Assembly: GCF_900156885.1 (NCBI RefSeq)
Contig: NZ_FTOY01000008.1
Coordinates: 124,001 to 188,000, forward strand
From: Limosilactobacillus caccae
GTDB lineage: Bacteria > Bacillota > Bacilli > Lactobacillales > Lactobacillaceae
Direction of reading: 5' to 3'
DNA: 64,000 nt
Positions 17,196 through 26,534 of this stretch are shown here, one piece after another; the first letter of the stretch is position 1, and each line of letters starts with the position of its first letter. The notes beneath the pieces were generated by a model, which was given only the letters and a program-made list of their open reading frames with translations, was not told where the DNA came from and searched no databases. The position numbers and the translations under genes are program-made.

Positions 17196-17873
17196 ATGAA
17201 AAATGTAGTATTTGATCAACTGAAAAAGGATGTAGCTGATCAAGAACGTGTACGCAAGACATATAAATACTTTAACGCTACGGACCATTCAAAGGGACTC
17301 TATGACGAATCTATCAGGATGGGGACAGACATTCTTGATGAGCATAAGGAGGGGCATGATGAGCCTCAAGCGATGGTCGATTTAGTTGACCAAGCGATTT
17401 ATAATTCACGCAAGGCGCTTAATGGTAAGCCGACGGACAAGCATTCATTGACGATGCAGCTGTCACGGGCCGGTCAGTTCCTTCGTAGTCAAGAGTTTAC
17501 GGGGTTACCAATAAAAACTCAGCAATACTGGGAACGGGAGATCGCCGTTGCGCACAATATTGAAGTTGCGTCAACGACGGACCAGGAGCTTGCTAATAAG
17601 ACCGCAATCAAGGTGGCGACGATGTTCGATACAATGGAACAGATGCGGCCACAATTGATGAAGGAAGCAGCGCAACAACGGGCAGCACGGGCTAAGAAGG
17701 CAATTGCTGCACGAAAGGCGGCCGAAAAGGAACGCAAGAAGCGCGAAGCAACACTTGCGCGGGAGAAAGCACTTGCCGAAAAGGCAGCCAAGGAAAGCAA
17801 GGAAAAGAAGAACGATACCAAGAAGAGCTCTGGATGGAAGGGTTTCTGGTCGTTCCTTGGCTTCCACAAATAA
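17196..17873 (+). CDS. unknown protein with Ala/Lys-rich coiled-coil tail
   Basis: About 225 residues without signal peptide or membrane helix. The N-terminal 140 residues look globular and helical (DQLKKDVADQERVRKTYKYF, WEREIAVAHNIEVASTTDQE). From about residue 150 the protein turns into a continuous charged helix rich in Ala, Lys and Glu (KKAIAARKAAEKERKKREAT), ending in an aromatic tail GWKGFWSFLGF that could touch the membrane. ATG 17196 is used; an in-frame GTG lies 9 nt upstream. It has its own promoter and terminator. I do not recognise the family. Confidence 0.75.
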   Translation: MKNVVFDQLKKDVADQERVRKTYKYFNATDHSKGLYDESIRMGTDILDEHKEGHDEPQAMVDLVDQAIYNSRKALNGKPTDKHSLTMQLSRAGQFLRSQEFTGLPIKTQQYWEREIAVAHNIEVASTTDQELANKTAIKVATMFDTMEQMRPQLMKEAAQQRAARAKKAIAARKAAEKERKKREATLAREKALAEKAAKESKEKKNDTKKSSGWKGFWSFLGFHK

Positions 17874-17886
17874 TATGAATACTGAT

Positions 17887-17922
17887 AAAAGGGTTGTTAT
17901 ATTAGCAGCCCTTTTTCTTTTT
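17887..17922 (+). terminator. terminator
   Basis: AAAAGGG-TTG pairs with the AGC-AGCCCTTTT side, and a T tract follows the coiled-coil protein gene. Confidence 0.75.
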
Positions 17923-17988
17923 TAAAATATTTAACCGGTGAGAAACTACCAATCCCGGTAGAACGGTTTTTGTATAAAAACAATAAAT

Positions 17989-18066
17989 TTAGAATTATTC
18001 TAAGAAAGCCCTTGAATATTTAGAAATATTAGTTATACTAATAGGTGTAGTTAAGAATCATTCTAA
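17989..18066 (+). promoter_or_regulatory. ahpC promoter with two PerR-type boxes
   Basis: A sigma-A promoter, TTGAAT (18012-18017), 16 nt, TATACT (18034-18039), is flanked by two inverted repeats. TTAGAATTATTCTAA (17989-18003) is a perfect palindrome that fits the relaxed PerR consensus nTAnAAnnATTnTAn. TAAGAATCATTCTAA (18052-18066) fits it with one mismatch and lies in the leader just before AAGGAGAGG. Peroxide control by PerR is the inference; perR itself is not in the window. Confidence 0.7.
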
Positions 18067-18083
18067 TTAAGGAGAGGATATAC

Positions 18084-18647
18084 ATGAATTTTGTCGGACA
18101 CGAAATTGAAGATTTCAAGGTAAACGCATATCAAGATGGTGAGACGAAGGAAGTTACGAAGCAAGACGTCCTCGGTAAGTGGAGCATTTTCTTCTTCTAC
18201 CCAGCAGACTTCTCATTTGTTTGCCCAACTGAACTAGAGGCTTTACAAGACAAGTATGATGAATTCAAGAAGGCGGATGCTGAGATCTACTCTGTTTCTG
18301 AAGATACTGAATTCGTCCACAAGGCCTGGGCCGAAGCATCTGACAAGATTGGCAAGATCAAGTACCACATGTTAGCTGACCCTGCTGGAAAGTTAGCCCG
18401 GATGTTTGATGTCTTAGACGAAGACGCTGGTCAAGCATACCGTGGTGTCTTCATCGTTGACCCTGACGGCAAGATTCAATCCTACACAATTAACAACATG
18501 GGAATTGGCCGGAGTGCTGATGAGATCTTACGGACCCTTCAAGCAGCCCAATTCGTTCGTGAACATGGTGACCGTGTTTGCCCTGCAAACTGGAAGCCAG
18601 GCCAAGACTCAATCAAGCCAAGCCTCGACCTCGTTGGTAAGCTTTAA
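18084..18647 (+). CDS. ahpC: alkyl hydroperoxide reductase subunit C (peroxiredoxin)
   Basis: Typical 2-Cys peroxiredoxin that reduces H2O2 and organic peroxides. It has the peroxidatic Cys47 in SFVCPTELEAL, the resolving Cys166 in RVCPANW, GVFIVDPDGKIQ, and a C-terminal SLDLVGKL. At 187 residues it is normal length. The reductase partner gene begins 21 nt downstream in the same operon. Confidence 0.97.
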   Translation: MNFVGHEIEDFKVNAYQDGETKEVTKQDVLGKWSIFFFYPADFSFVCPTELEALQDKYDEFKKADAEIYSVSEDTEFVHKAWAEASDKIGKIKYHMLADPAGKLARMFDVLDEDAGQAYRGVFIVDPDGKIQSYTINNMGIGRSADEILRTLQAAQFVREHGDRVCPANWKPGQDSIKPSLDLVGKL

Positions 18648-18668
18648 TCGAAAAGCAGGTGACTAGCG

Positions 18669-20324
18669 ATGGCAGATGAACACTTATATGACCTGATTAT
18701 CGTCGGTGCGGGGCCAGCGGGATTGTCTGCCGGGCTGTATGCTGGTCGGGCAACGCTTGATACCTTGATTTTGGAAGGCGATACAGTTGGCGGCCAGGTT
18801 ACGACAACTTCGGTCGTGTACAACTATCCAGCGGTTGAAAAGGTCGATGGTACCCAGCTGATGAACCAAATGCAAAAGCAGGTTACCGACTTTGGGGTTG
18901 CCATTGAACACGACCAGGTAGTTGACTACCAGCTTGATGACACGGTGAAGGTACTGGTTGGCAAGAGTGGCAAGAAGTATCACGCGCGGAGTGTGATTAT
19001 TGCGACCGGTGCCCAGCCGCGGAAAGTTGGTTTCCCTGGTGAAGATGAATTCCGGGGTCGCGGGGTAGCTTATTGTTCAACCTGTGATGGTGAATTGTTT
19101 ACCGGCCTGCAGATTTTTGTCGTCGGTGGTGGCTATGCGGCGGCAGAAGAGGCGGATTACCTCAGCCGCTTTGGTAAGCACGTTACAGTTCTCGTACGAA
19201 GCGACCACTTCAAGTGCCCACCACTGATGGCAGCACGGGCACTTAACAACCCGAAAGTTTCCGTCGAGTACAATACGGAAGTTAAGAGTATTACCGGGGA
19301 TGATTACGTTACTGAAGCGACCCTGATCAACAATAAGACGGGCAAGGAAACCGTCTACCACGTTGACGACGGCGATAACACCTTTGGGATCTTTGTCTAT
19401 GTCGGGACCCAACCGCAGACTAAGAACCTCCATGGGATTATCGATCTGGACGAACATGGTTACATCAAAGCTGGCGCAAACGGCGCTACTAATGTCGACG
19501 GGGTCTACGCTGCCGGGGATGTTATTGTTAAAGACTTGCGGCAGATTATCACCGCTGCTTCTGATGGGGCTGTTGCCGCAACTACCGCTGAGCACTACAT
19601 CACTGCCCAAAAGCAAGAACAGGGCGTGCCAATCCAGGCCGCACCAGCTAAAAAGGCGACAAAGACTGTCGGCCAGACAACCGACCTTGAAAAACAAGAA
19701 CAGGTTGCCCCCCACGAGGGTAACTGGTTAACGGCGGATATCGACGGGCAGCTAAAACCAATCTTTGCCCGCCTGACCAAGGATGTTACCTTTGAAGTCG
19801 ATACAGACGACAGTAGCCTTAGCCAACAACTAACTGGCTTTATCAACGAGTTCGCCAGCTTAGATGATCACTTCAAGGTTGTGACGAAACAAGGAAGCGG
19901 TGATTACCTGCCACTGTTGAAACTGCTTGATGAAGACGGCAATGATACCGGCCTTCATTATGCCGGAATTCCAACCGGGCATGAGCTAAACTCACTGGTC
20001 CTTGGTGTATATAACGTCGCCGGTCCCGGGCAGACGATTGATCCAGCAATGGCTGAACGAATCAAGAAACTGCCAGCAACGAATATCCGGATTGGGGTAT
20101 CGTTGACCTGTCACTTCTGTCCAGACGTGGTTGCAGCTTGCCAACGGATGGCCTCCCTTAATCCAGGCATTACTGCAACGATGATTGACCTCCAACACTT
20201 CCCTGATTTACGGAAGGACAAGAAGATCATGAGTGTACCCGCCACGATGATCGAAGATGACCCGGTAATCTTCGGCAGCCAGTCACTAGAGCAGTTAGTG
20301 GCGGCTGTTGAAGCACACCACTAA
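18669..20324 (+). CDS. ahpF: AhpF-like peroxiredoxin reductase with permuted domains
   Basis: Flavoprotein reductase that should regenerate AhpC. Residues 1-310 are a thioredoxin-reductase-like module with FAD motif GAGPAG (13-18), the redox pair C136-S-T-C139 in YCSTCDGE, an NAD(P)H motif VVGGGYAAAEEA and the terminal FAD block GVYAAGDV. A linker (about 320-355) leads to a C-terminal glutaredoxin/thioredoxin-fold domain with C481-H-F-C484. Classical AhpF has this redox domain at the N-terminus; here it follows the flavoprotein module. The gene lies just after ahpC, so the role is well supported; the domain order is the unusual point. Confidence 0.9.
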   Translation: MADEHLYDLIIVGAGPAGLSAGLYAGRATLDTLILEGDTVGGQVTTTSVVYNYPAVEKVDGTQLMNQMQKQVTDFGVAIEHDQVVDYQLDDTVKVLVGKSGKKYHARSVIIATGAQPRKVGFPGEDEFRGRGVAYCSTCDGELFTGLQIFVVGGGYAAAEEADYLSRFGKHVTVLVRSDHFKCPPLMAARALNNPKVSVEYNTEVKSITGDDYVTEATLINNKTGKETVYHVDDGDNTFGIFVYVGTQPQTKNLHGIIDLDEHGYIKAGANGATNVDGVYAAGDVIVKDLRQIITAASDGAVAATTAEHYITAQKQEQGVPIQAAPAKKATKTVGQTTDLEKQEQVAPHEGNWLTADIDGQLKPIFARLTKDVTFEVDTDDSSLSQQLTGFINEFASLDDHFKVVTKQGSGDYLPLLKLLDEDGNDTGLHYAGIPTGHELNSLVLGVYNVAGPGQTIDPAMAERIKKLPATNIRIGVSLTCHFCPDVVAACQRMASLNPGITATMIDLQHFPDLRKDKKIMSVPATMIEDDPVIFGSQSLEQLVAAVEAHH

Positions 20325-20378
20325 GCGGGTGAGAAGCCATTAAACAGCGATGGTAATCGGATAAAGGATAAGATTGCG

Positions 20379-20408
20379 AGAAGAGGTAGGAAGACCCTGC
20401 TTCTTTTC
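20379..20408 (+). terminator. weak terminator after ahpF
   Basis: AGAAG/CTTCT with inner GG/CC, or alternatively TAGGAA/TTCCTA, followed by a T-rich stretch about 60 nt after the stop. Neither fold is strong. Confidence 0.35.
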
Positions 20409-20849
20409 CTATTTAAATGCTGTTAACTGAGATTTCTAGTTAAAGGCGATGGATTTTTGCCGCAAGTCAGTTAAAGCCCAGCTAAAACAGAAATCCTCTT
20501 GTTATCACAATATAAATATCCTTTCTGACCCGTTCGATCCCGACATATGAATAGCTTGTCATTTGTTTAAAGATATTTTAAAGTAATTTAAACATTGATT
20601 AGAACGTGAAAACGCCTTATTTATCAAGGCTTAACAAACTGAAATACTAGTGAGTAAGCACTTTGCGCCAAAAAACAGTTGAATTTATTTAAAATGCTGG
20701 TATCCTAAATAATGTAGATAGATCGCATGTGATTTATCGTACGTTAACTATTAAATCACAATGCTGCGAGCAAGGGTTTATTGCAATGACTTAACACTTT
20801 TTGCAATGTAATTGCTTAGTTACTTACACATTACTCAATGCATTGTCTT

Positions 20850-20891
20850 AAAAAAGGACCTCCGAAAGTGGTATCGGGGGTCTTTTTTTTA
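20850..20891. terminator. strong hairpin terminator in long intergenic region
   Basis: Stem GACCTCCGA and TCGGGGGTC (one G-U pair), preceded by six A and followed by eight T, so it works both ways. It lies within the 773-nt gene-free region 20325-21097. I see no ORF of note there. A 7-bp inverted repeat GGCTTAT/ATAAGCC (20938-20944 and 20964-20970) lies further on, in the adhesin upstream region. A small untranslated transcript ending at this terminator is possible. Confidence 0.75.
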
Positions 20892-21097
20892 TTACATTTA
20901 AAAGTTTTATTTATCGACTTGTAATTATATTTAATTAGGCTTATGATAATTTTGAATTGATGTATAAGCCAACTATATCAACCGTTTTGCAATAATAGTG
21001 TTATAACAATACTTTTACTGCCATTAATTAACCTCATTGATTAAACAAGTGAATGGCCGAATTACCAGTTACTTGTTATTTCAGGGAGGAAATATAA

Positions 21098-24000
21098 ATG
21101 ACTTCAAAAGATAACCAAGCTGATCGTCTATTGAAGAGTATGCCGCTGACGCAGCGCTATGCCTTACGGAAGTTAAGTGTTGGAGTGGCTTCTGTACTAT
21201 TGGGAACAAGCATTGCGATGGGTATCAATGGTGAAATTGTCCACGCTGATACACAAAAGGAAGCGGGGCAACCCGTCGAAACTGCTGATGTGCCAGCAAC
21301 GATGGAGAAGAGCGTTACCCTTCCCGCTGTCACGACAAGCCCGAATACGGCTGAAGCAATGGTCGATAGCGCTGCTAGTGCTGACGAGGCAGCAACTGCA
21401 AACCAATTAAAGGCAACGACGCCGGTTAGTGACGCCGCTTATACCGTGACTAACGTCAAGGCTAGTTCAGAACCTGGGGATGGGACTGACCACACTGGGC
21501 GGACTAACTTATCATTCGATATTAATATCGATGTTGCTAACCATGATATTGACGCGGGAAATTATATTGATGTGTCGATGGGGATCCCTTATAAGCTAAC
21601 TGCGGATGGGGAAGAACACGTCCTCGCATACGGTGGTGGTGCCAAGGACACGATGCCGATTAACCTGGACTACCAAACGACCACCGGTGGCGAACATACT
21701 GCGGTGATTGGTTATATGCGGCCAGTCAGCCCTGCGGAACGTTCGTATGCGACCTCTTACCACCAGTCACCAGCAGCGGATGTTGATAACGTTACCTGGC
21801 GTAAGGAAAATAATGATAATTCACTCGGGAAGAACGGTAACGGTGGGTCCAACGACGGCTACCAAATTGTCTTTAATGACCAGCTCGCTAAGATCAAGAA
21901 GGATTACGGGGATAACAACCTCTCGCTTGCTCGGATGCACTTTAATCTGACCTGGCATAACATCACTGGCTTTGACCTTGATGAAGCCCCGCTCGATACC
22001 CGCTACTACCACTTGTACTCGACTAATTCAGCAAGGGATACGACGCTGGTTCCGCAAAATGATATTAAAATTGGTGGGCAGACGTTCACCAGTGGCTTCT
22101 CAATCCCGGTTAAGGGGAAAGTCCACGATGCGGATAACTTTAATAAGACGGTTATCCCGGTTAGTTCGGCGAAATACGCTGCCCATACCTGGTACTATGA
22201 CCAAAAGTCTAAGCAGTGGGGAATTGGGACAGAAGTTGTCCGCTTCCCTGATCAGTTTGAAGCCGTTGAGTTGGCGCCTCAAAATGACCAGGGCGTAAAA
22301 CTAGGGCAAGACTTTACGATTACGGTCACCAAGCCGGCCGAAAATAAGTATGTCAGCTATAACTTCATCGACGACGACGCGCTCAAGGCGGACCTGATGA
22401 AGGCAATCGTCGTTAACCACCATAACTACGACCTTGACCCGGTTGACGGGGCAGATGACGTCTACGTTACCCGGACGATGATTGCGTCAACGATCCCAGA
22501 CATTACGGTGGCGAGTGCCGACAGCAATGATGGATTGACGCGGACCTACCACGTTAAAATTAATGGTAATTACCTGGGCTTTAAGAAGGATAAGGCCATT
22601 TCACTGATTAACTGGCGGGCAATCGACCTCCAGGGGATGTTGCCACCGGAAAACCTGACGAACCCGCAGGATGATACCAGCAGTCAAACCGGCTATTACG
22701 ATGGCGTAACTCTCCGCGATAGCGAACTGCAAGCCTTTTTGGAAAAGAACCCGTGGAAGCTCCAGGTTACGAATAGCGAAAAGCAAGACCTTTACAACAG
22801 CCCGGCCGGTTACTATGTTCAACCATACGTATACCGGGACGATGTAACGGCCAACAACGGGATTTTAACCGGGACGATTAATGACATCGAAAACGCCCAG
22901 GTAACGGAAACCATCCACTACCTCTATAAGGGTGGCCAAAAGGATGGTCAAGAGGCTGCACCAACTTACAGTGCTAAGCTTGGCTTTGCCCACTTAAACG
23001 TCGACGGTACTTGGCAAGCCTGGACCCCTGCTAGTGACACCTTCGCGGCGGTCGACGCCCCAACAGTTGTTGGCTACCACGCAGTTGACGACAGTGACAA
23101 GGCAGTTAAGGCGGTCGACGCGATTAACGTTAGCCACGACACTGATGATATTGACATTACGATTTACTACGTTGCTGACCCGCAGCGGTTGACATACACC
23201 GTGATTGATGATGATAAGGGAGAGGCGCTGGAAAGTGATGCTGATCTGGCAGACGGTTTGAGTGACGAGCCATTGCCGGCAGATACCGATGCGAAGTACC
23301 AAAAGATCATCAACAGCTACCTCGACCAGGGTTACTACCTGGTAAGCAAGGACCAGCTGCCAGCTAACTTTGACGATGACACAGCGGTTGACCAAAACGT
23401 CGTTGTCCACCTTAAAAAGAAGAACACCCTCCAGACTGAAGACCACCAGGTTACCCGGACGATTACTTATTATGACCAGACGACTGGTAAGCAGATTGTG
23501 ATCGATGGGGTTACTGACCCGGTTAAGCAGACGGTTAGCTTTGAACGCCACGCCGTTATCAGTGGGGCTGATGGCAAGACCGTCCTTGGGTACAATACCG
23601 ATGGCAAGCAGGATGAAAAGGGTAACTACCTTGTTGAAATTACGACTGATCAGGCTGATAGTGCTTGGCAAAAGAACAATGGCAAGTGGGCGAAGTCTAC
23701 CAACCCTGACCTAGCAAAGTACGGTTATGACAGTGCCAAGGATAGTCAGGATAAGGATTACCCTGCGGTTGCTGCGGAAACGCCAACGGTCGCAACGAAG
23801 GACGAAGCAATTAAGGTTTACTACCCTGAAAAGGTCGTCACCAGCCCAGAAACCACCCAGGTAACCCGGACGATTCACTACACTTACGGCAACGGGCCAC
23901 ACAAGGGTGAAACGGCTGCTCCTGACGCAGTCCAAAAGGTCGATTTTAGCCGGGAAAAGAAGGTTAACCAGGTAACAAAGGAGACGTCATTTACTGCCTG

Positions 24001-26312
24001 GCAGGCAACGCCAGCTGCAAAATTACAAGCTGTATCGTCACCAGCTATCGACTACTACACACCGAGTGACAAGCAGGTTAAGGCGGTTGCAGTTAAGGCC
24101 GGCGACAAGGATACCACGGTTCACGACGGAACCAAATAAGGTTACCTACACGGTAATTGATGACACGACGGGCAAGACCCTGGTTGACCATCAAGAACTT
24201 ACCAATGGCTTTGCGGACGAGCAGCTGCCAGCAACGGCTACGAGCGATTACCAAGCCGCTGCTAAGCACTACCAAGATCTTGGCTACACGATCGTCAACC
24301 AGGATGATTTGCCAGCGGCCTTCACCCACGAAGATCAAAACGTGACGATCCACCTGTTGATGAAGAACAGCCTGCAAACGGAACGGCAAACGACCACCCG
24401 GACGATTACTTACTATGATAAGGATACTGGTAAGCAGATCATGATCGACGGGGTCACCGAGCCGGTTATGCAACGGGCAATCTTCCAGCGGCAAGCGGTC
24501 ATTAGTGGTCCAAACAACGCGGTTCAGGGCTACAACCTTGATGGCCAACGCGATAAGAACGGTAACTACCTGGTTGAAGTACCAGTCAGTGATGCTGATT
24601 CGGCATGGCAGCTTGCGAGCGGTGGCTGGCCAGCGGCGATGAACCCGGACCTGGCTTACTACGGCTACCAACCGGCAGAAACGGTCGACGGGGATGCCTT
24701 CCCAGTAGTTGAGGCTGGGCAACCAACAGCGTTAACGCCAAACGAGAGTGTGAAGGTCTACTACCAAGCACGGGTAACGCCAGGTGAGGAGACTGCTACG
24801 GCTACCCGGACGATCCACTACGTTTACGCTAATGGACCAAAGCAAGGGAAGACTGCTGCTCCAGACGCAACGCAAACCGTTACCTTCACCCGGACCACGG
24901 CGACGAATGAAGTGACGAAGGACGTGCAATTCGGTGATTGGCAAGCCAGTTCATCAGTATCCGTAATTGATGGACAAAAGAGTGAGAATGAGAATAAGGA
25001 TGAATTTGCGGCAGTTGATTCACCAGTCATTACTGACTATACGCCGGACCAGGCAACGGTTGCGGCAGTGGTCGCTAACCGGAACGGTGACCCGCTTAAT
25101 GTCACGGTTAACTACACGACCCAACCACACCAGATTACTTACACCGTCATTGATGATGTAACTGGCTTGAAGTTGGTCAATGACTACTTCTTGACGAAGG
25201 GCTTCCCAACCGAAAACGTGCCAGTTGATGCAAAGACGAGCTACGATGAAGTAGCCAGTCATTACGTTGACCGGGGTTACCAGCTAGTCAGTGCAGACCA
25301 GTTGCCAGCGGTCTTTGCCGACCACGATGAAAACATGGTCATTCACTTAACACATGCCACGAAGTCCGTCACGGAAAAGCGCAACGTTAATGAAGACGTC
25401 AAGTACCAGTTCGTCAACGGCGCCGCAGCTGCACCGACCTACCAGGCAACGCCGATTGAATTTACGCGGACCGGAACGGTTGACCAGGTAACAAACCGGA
25501 CGGTATGGCAAGCCTGGACGCCATCAAGTGCCAGCTTTGCTGCGGTTGTTTCGCCAGAAATTAGTGGCTACGAGACAAATACGCCACAGATTGACGAACA
25601 ATTTGTCAACGAAAGTAGTCAGGACTTGCACTTTATCGTCCTCTACTCCAAGACACCAACGAAGCCACACACGACGCCAGAAGAGCCTGAGCAACCAGTG
25701 ACGCCAGCGCCACCAGCTTCGTCAGGAGATTCAGCTTCTGATACGCCAGCAACGTCAAGCTCATCAGCAACTTCAACGCCGGCGAAGTCAACGGAACCAA
25801 CTTCATCGACCAGCGCAACGCCTGAGATTCCAGTCGTGCCGCCGACATCTTCGGCTAGCTCAGCTGCTGAACAACCGACAACACCAACCTCAGATGTGCC
25901 GGCAAGTTCAGCACCGGATACCCCAGCGTCAACAACACCGGATTCGAGTGCCCCAGCTTCAACCCCGGCTTCAGTAACGCCGGAATCAAGTGCGCCAGCC
26001 TCTACCCCGGCCTCAGTGACGCCAGATTCAAGCGCTCCTGCTTCGGCACCAGCCTCGACAACTGACCAGCCGGCAACGAGTTCAGCAACTCCTGCCCAAT
26101 CCACAGCAGAAGTTACGACCGCTGAACCAGCCCGGCAGGTTCAAGCAGTTGCTACCCATGCGGCGGGCGCGGAAACAGCAGCAAAGGCCAGTGCTGAAAA
26201 GACCCTGCCAAAGACCGGGAACCAGCACCGGAGCATTTGGCAAGTAATCATCGGCGCCTTCCTTGGTTTGTTCGGGATTGTCCTCGGCAAGAAGGGGAAG
26301 AAGCAAAACTAA
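21098..26312 (+). pseudogene. MucBP-repeat mucus-binding LPXTG adhesin, frameshifted
   Basis: Large surface adhesin in two overlapping frames. Frame one (21098-24139, 1013 residues) has a YSIRK-like signal (YALRKLSVGVASVLLGTSIA), a unique N-terminal region, then MucBP-type repeats (LTYTVIDDDKGEAL, TRTITYYDQTTGKQIVIDGV, TQVTRTIHYTYGNGPHKGET). Frame two (open to 26312) continues with further repeats, a Ser/Pro/Thr wall-spanning stretch with near-identical units (SSAPASTPASVTP), and the sorting signal LPKTG, hydrophobic helix and GKKGKK tail. The break is at about 24116-24125. Elsewhere the repeat reads VTVNYTTxPxxxTYTVIDD, and here about 5 bases (sense AACTA) seem missing between GTT and CACGACG. 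As read, frame one gives a secreted protein without anchor; an intact protein would have about 1735 residues. Confidence 0.88.
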
Positions 26313-26331
26313 ATAACCACATCTTGAGCAT

Positions 26332-26386
26332 GAAAAAAGCTGAGGCTGAGAGGAAACAGATTTTCTTCTCAGCCTCAGTTCTTTTC
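26332..26386 (+). terminator. terminator of the adhesin gene
   Basis: A perfect 12-bp stem, CTGAGGCTGAGA (26340-26351) and TCTCAGCCTCAG (26367-26378), has six A before it and a T-rich tail after. Confidence 0.85.
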
Positions 26387-26526
26387 TTTATCTCCGAATA
26401 TTACACAGTAATCGCGGAAAAAAGCGAGCCCCTCAAGGGTAACTACGGACAAACGTCGGCCCGTGCCGTGCCAACGTCCGTCCTAGGTTACCCCACCGGG
26501 GCTCCGGGAAGCTTTTTTCCAGCTTG
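26387..26526 (-). repeat. structured repeat element, copy A
   Basis: A 140-bp element with a second, diverged copy in opposite orientation at 52940-53060. A 25-bp end (26387-26411) is identical in both. Copy A is one long hairpin. The paired blocks are AAAAAAGC/GCTTTTTT (26418-26425, 26511-26518), GAGCCCC/GGGGCTC (26426-26432, 26498-26504), GGGTAAC/GTTACCC (26437-26443, 26487-26493), and a 14-bp arm 26447-26460 with 26470-26483. Three imperfect positions of that arm become G-U pairs only on the minus strand, which suggests the RNA is made from that strand. That is the 3' region of the dipeptidase gene, where it would also act as a terminator. Confidence 0.75.
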
Positions 26527-26534
26527 ATTTTTAT

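Noticed and set aside
19077-19715. Minus-strand ORF of 212 residues inside ahpF
   Set aside because: Lies antisense to a conserved flavoprotein sequence; low-quality residue pattern, no ribosome site.
22994-23671. Minus-strand ORF of 225 residues within the adhesin
   Set aside because: Shadow of MucBP-type repeats and strong codon bias on the plus strand; no start signals, no recognisable domain.
24116-24139. Programmed +1 frameshift in the adhesin
   Set aside because: No slippery codon plus stimulatory signal is evident, and alignment of the internal repeats shows missing bases; deletion is simpler.
25970-26050. Short tandem-like repeats that could suggest a CRISPR
   Set aside because: Units are contiguous, coding (SSAPASTPASVTP) and without unique spacers; they are wall-spanning protein repeats.
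25643-26104. Minus-strand ORF of 153 residues rich in Ala/Gly/Val under the adhesin C-terminus
   Set aside because: It is the mirror of the repetitive Ser/Pro/Thr-coding region; the repeats keep the opposite frame open. No ribosome site.
26237-26527. Short plus-strand ORF over the adhesin end and repeat copy A
   Set aside because: Crosses a strong terminator and the structured repeat; the translation has no coding character.
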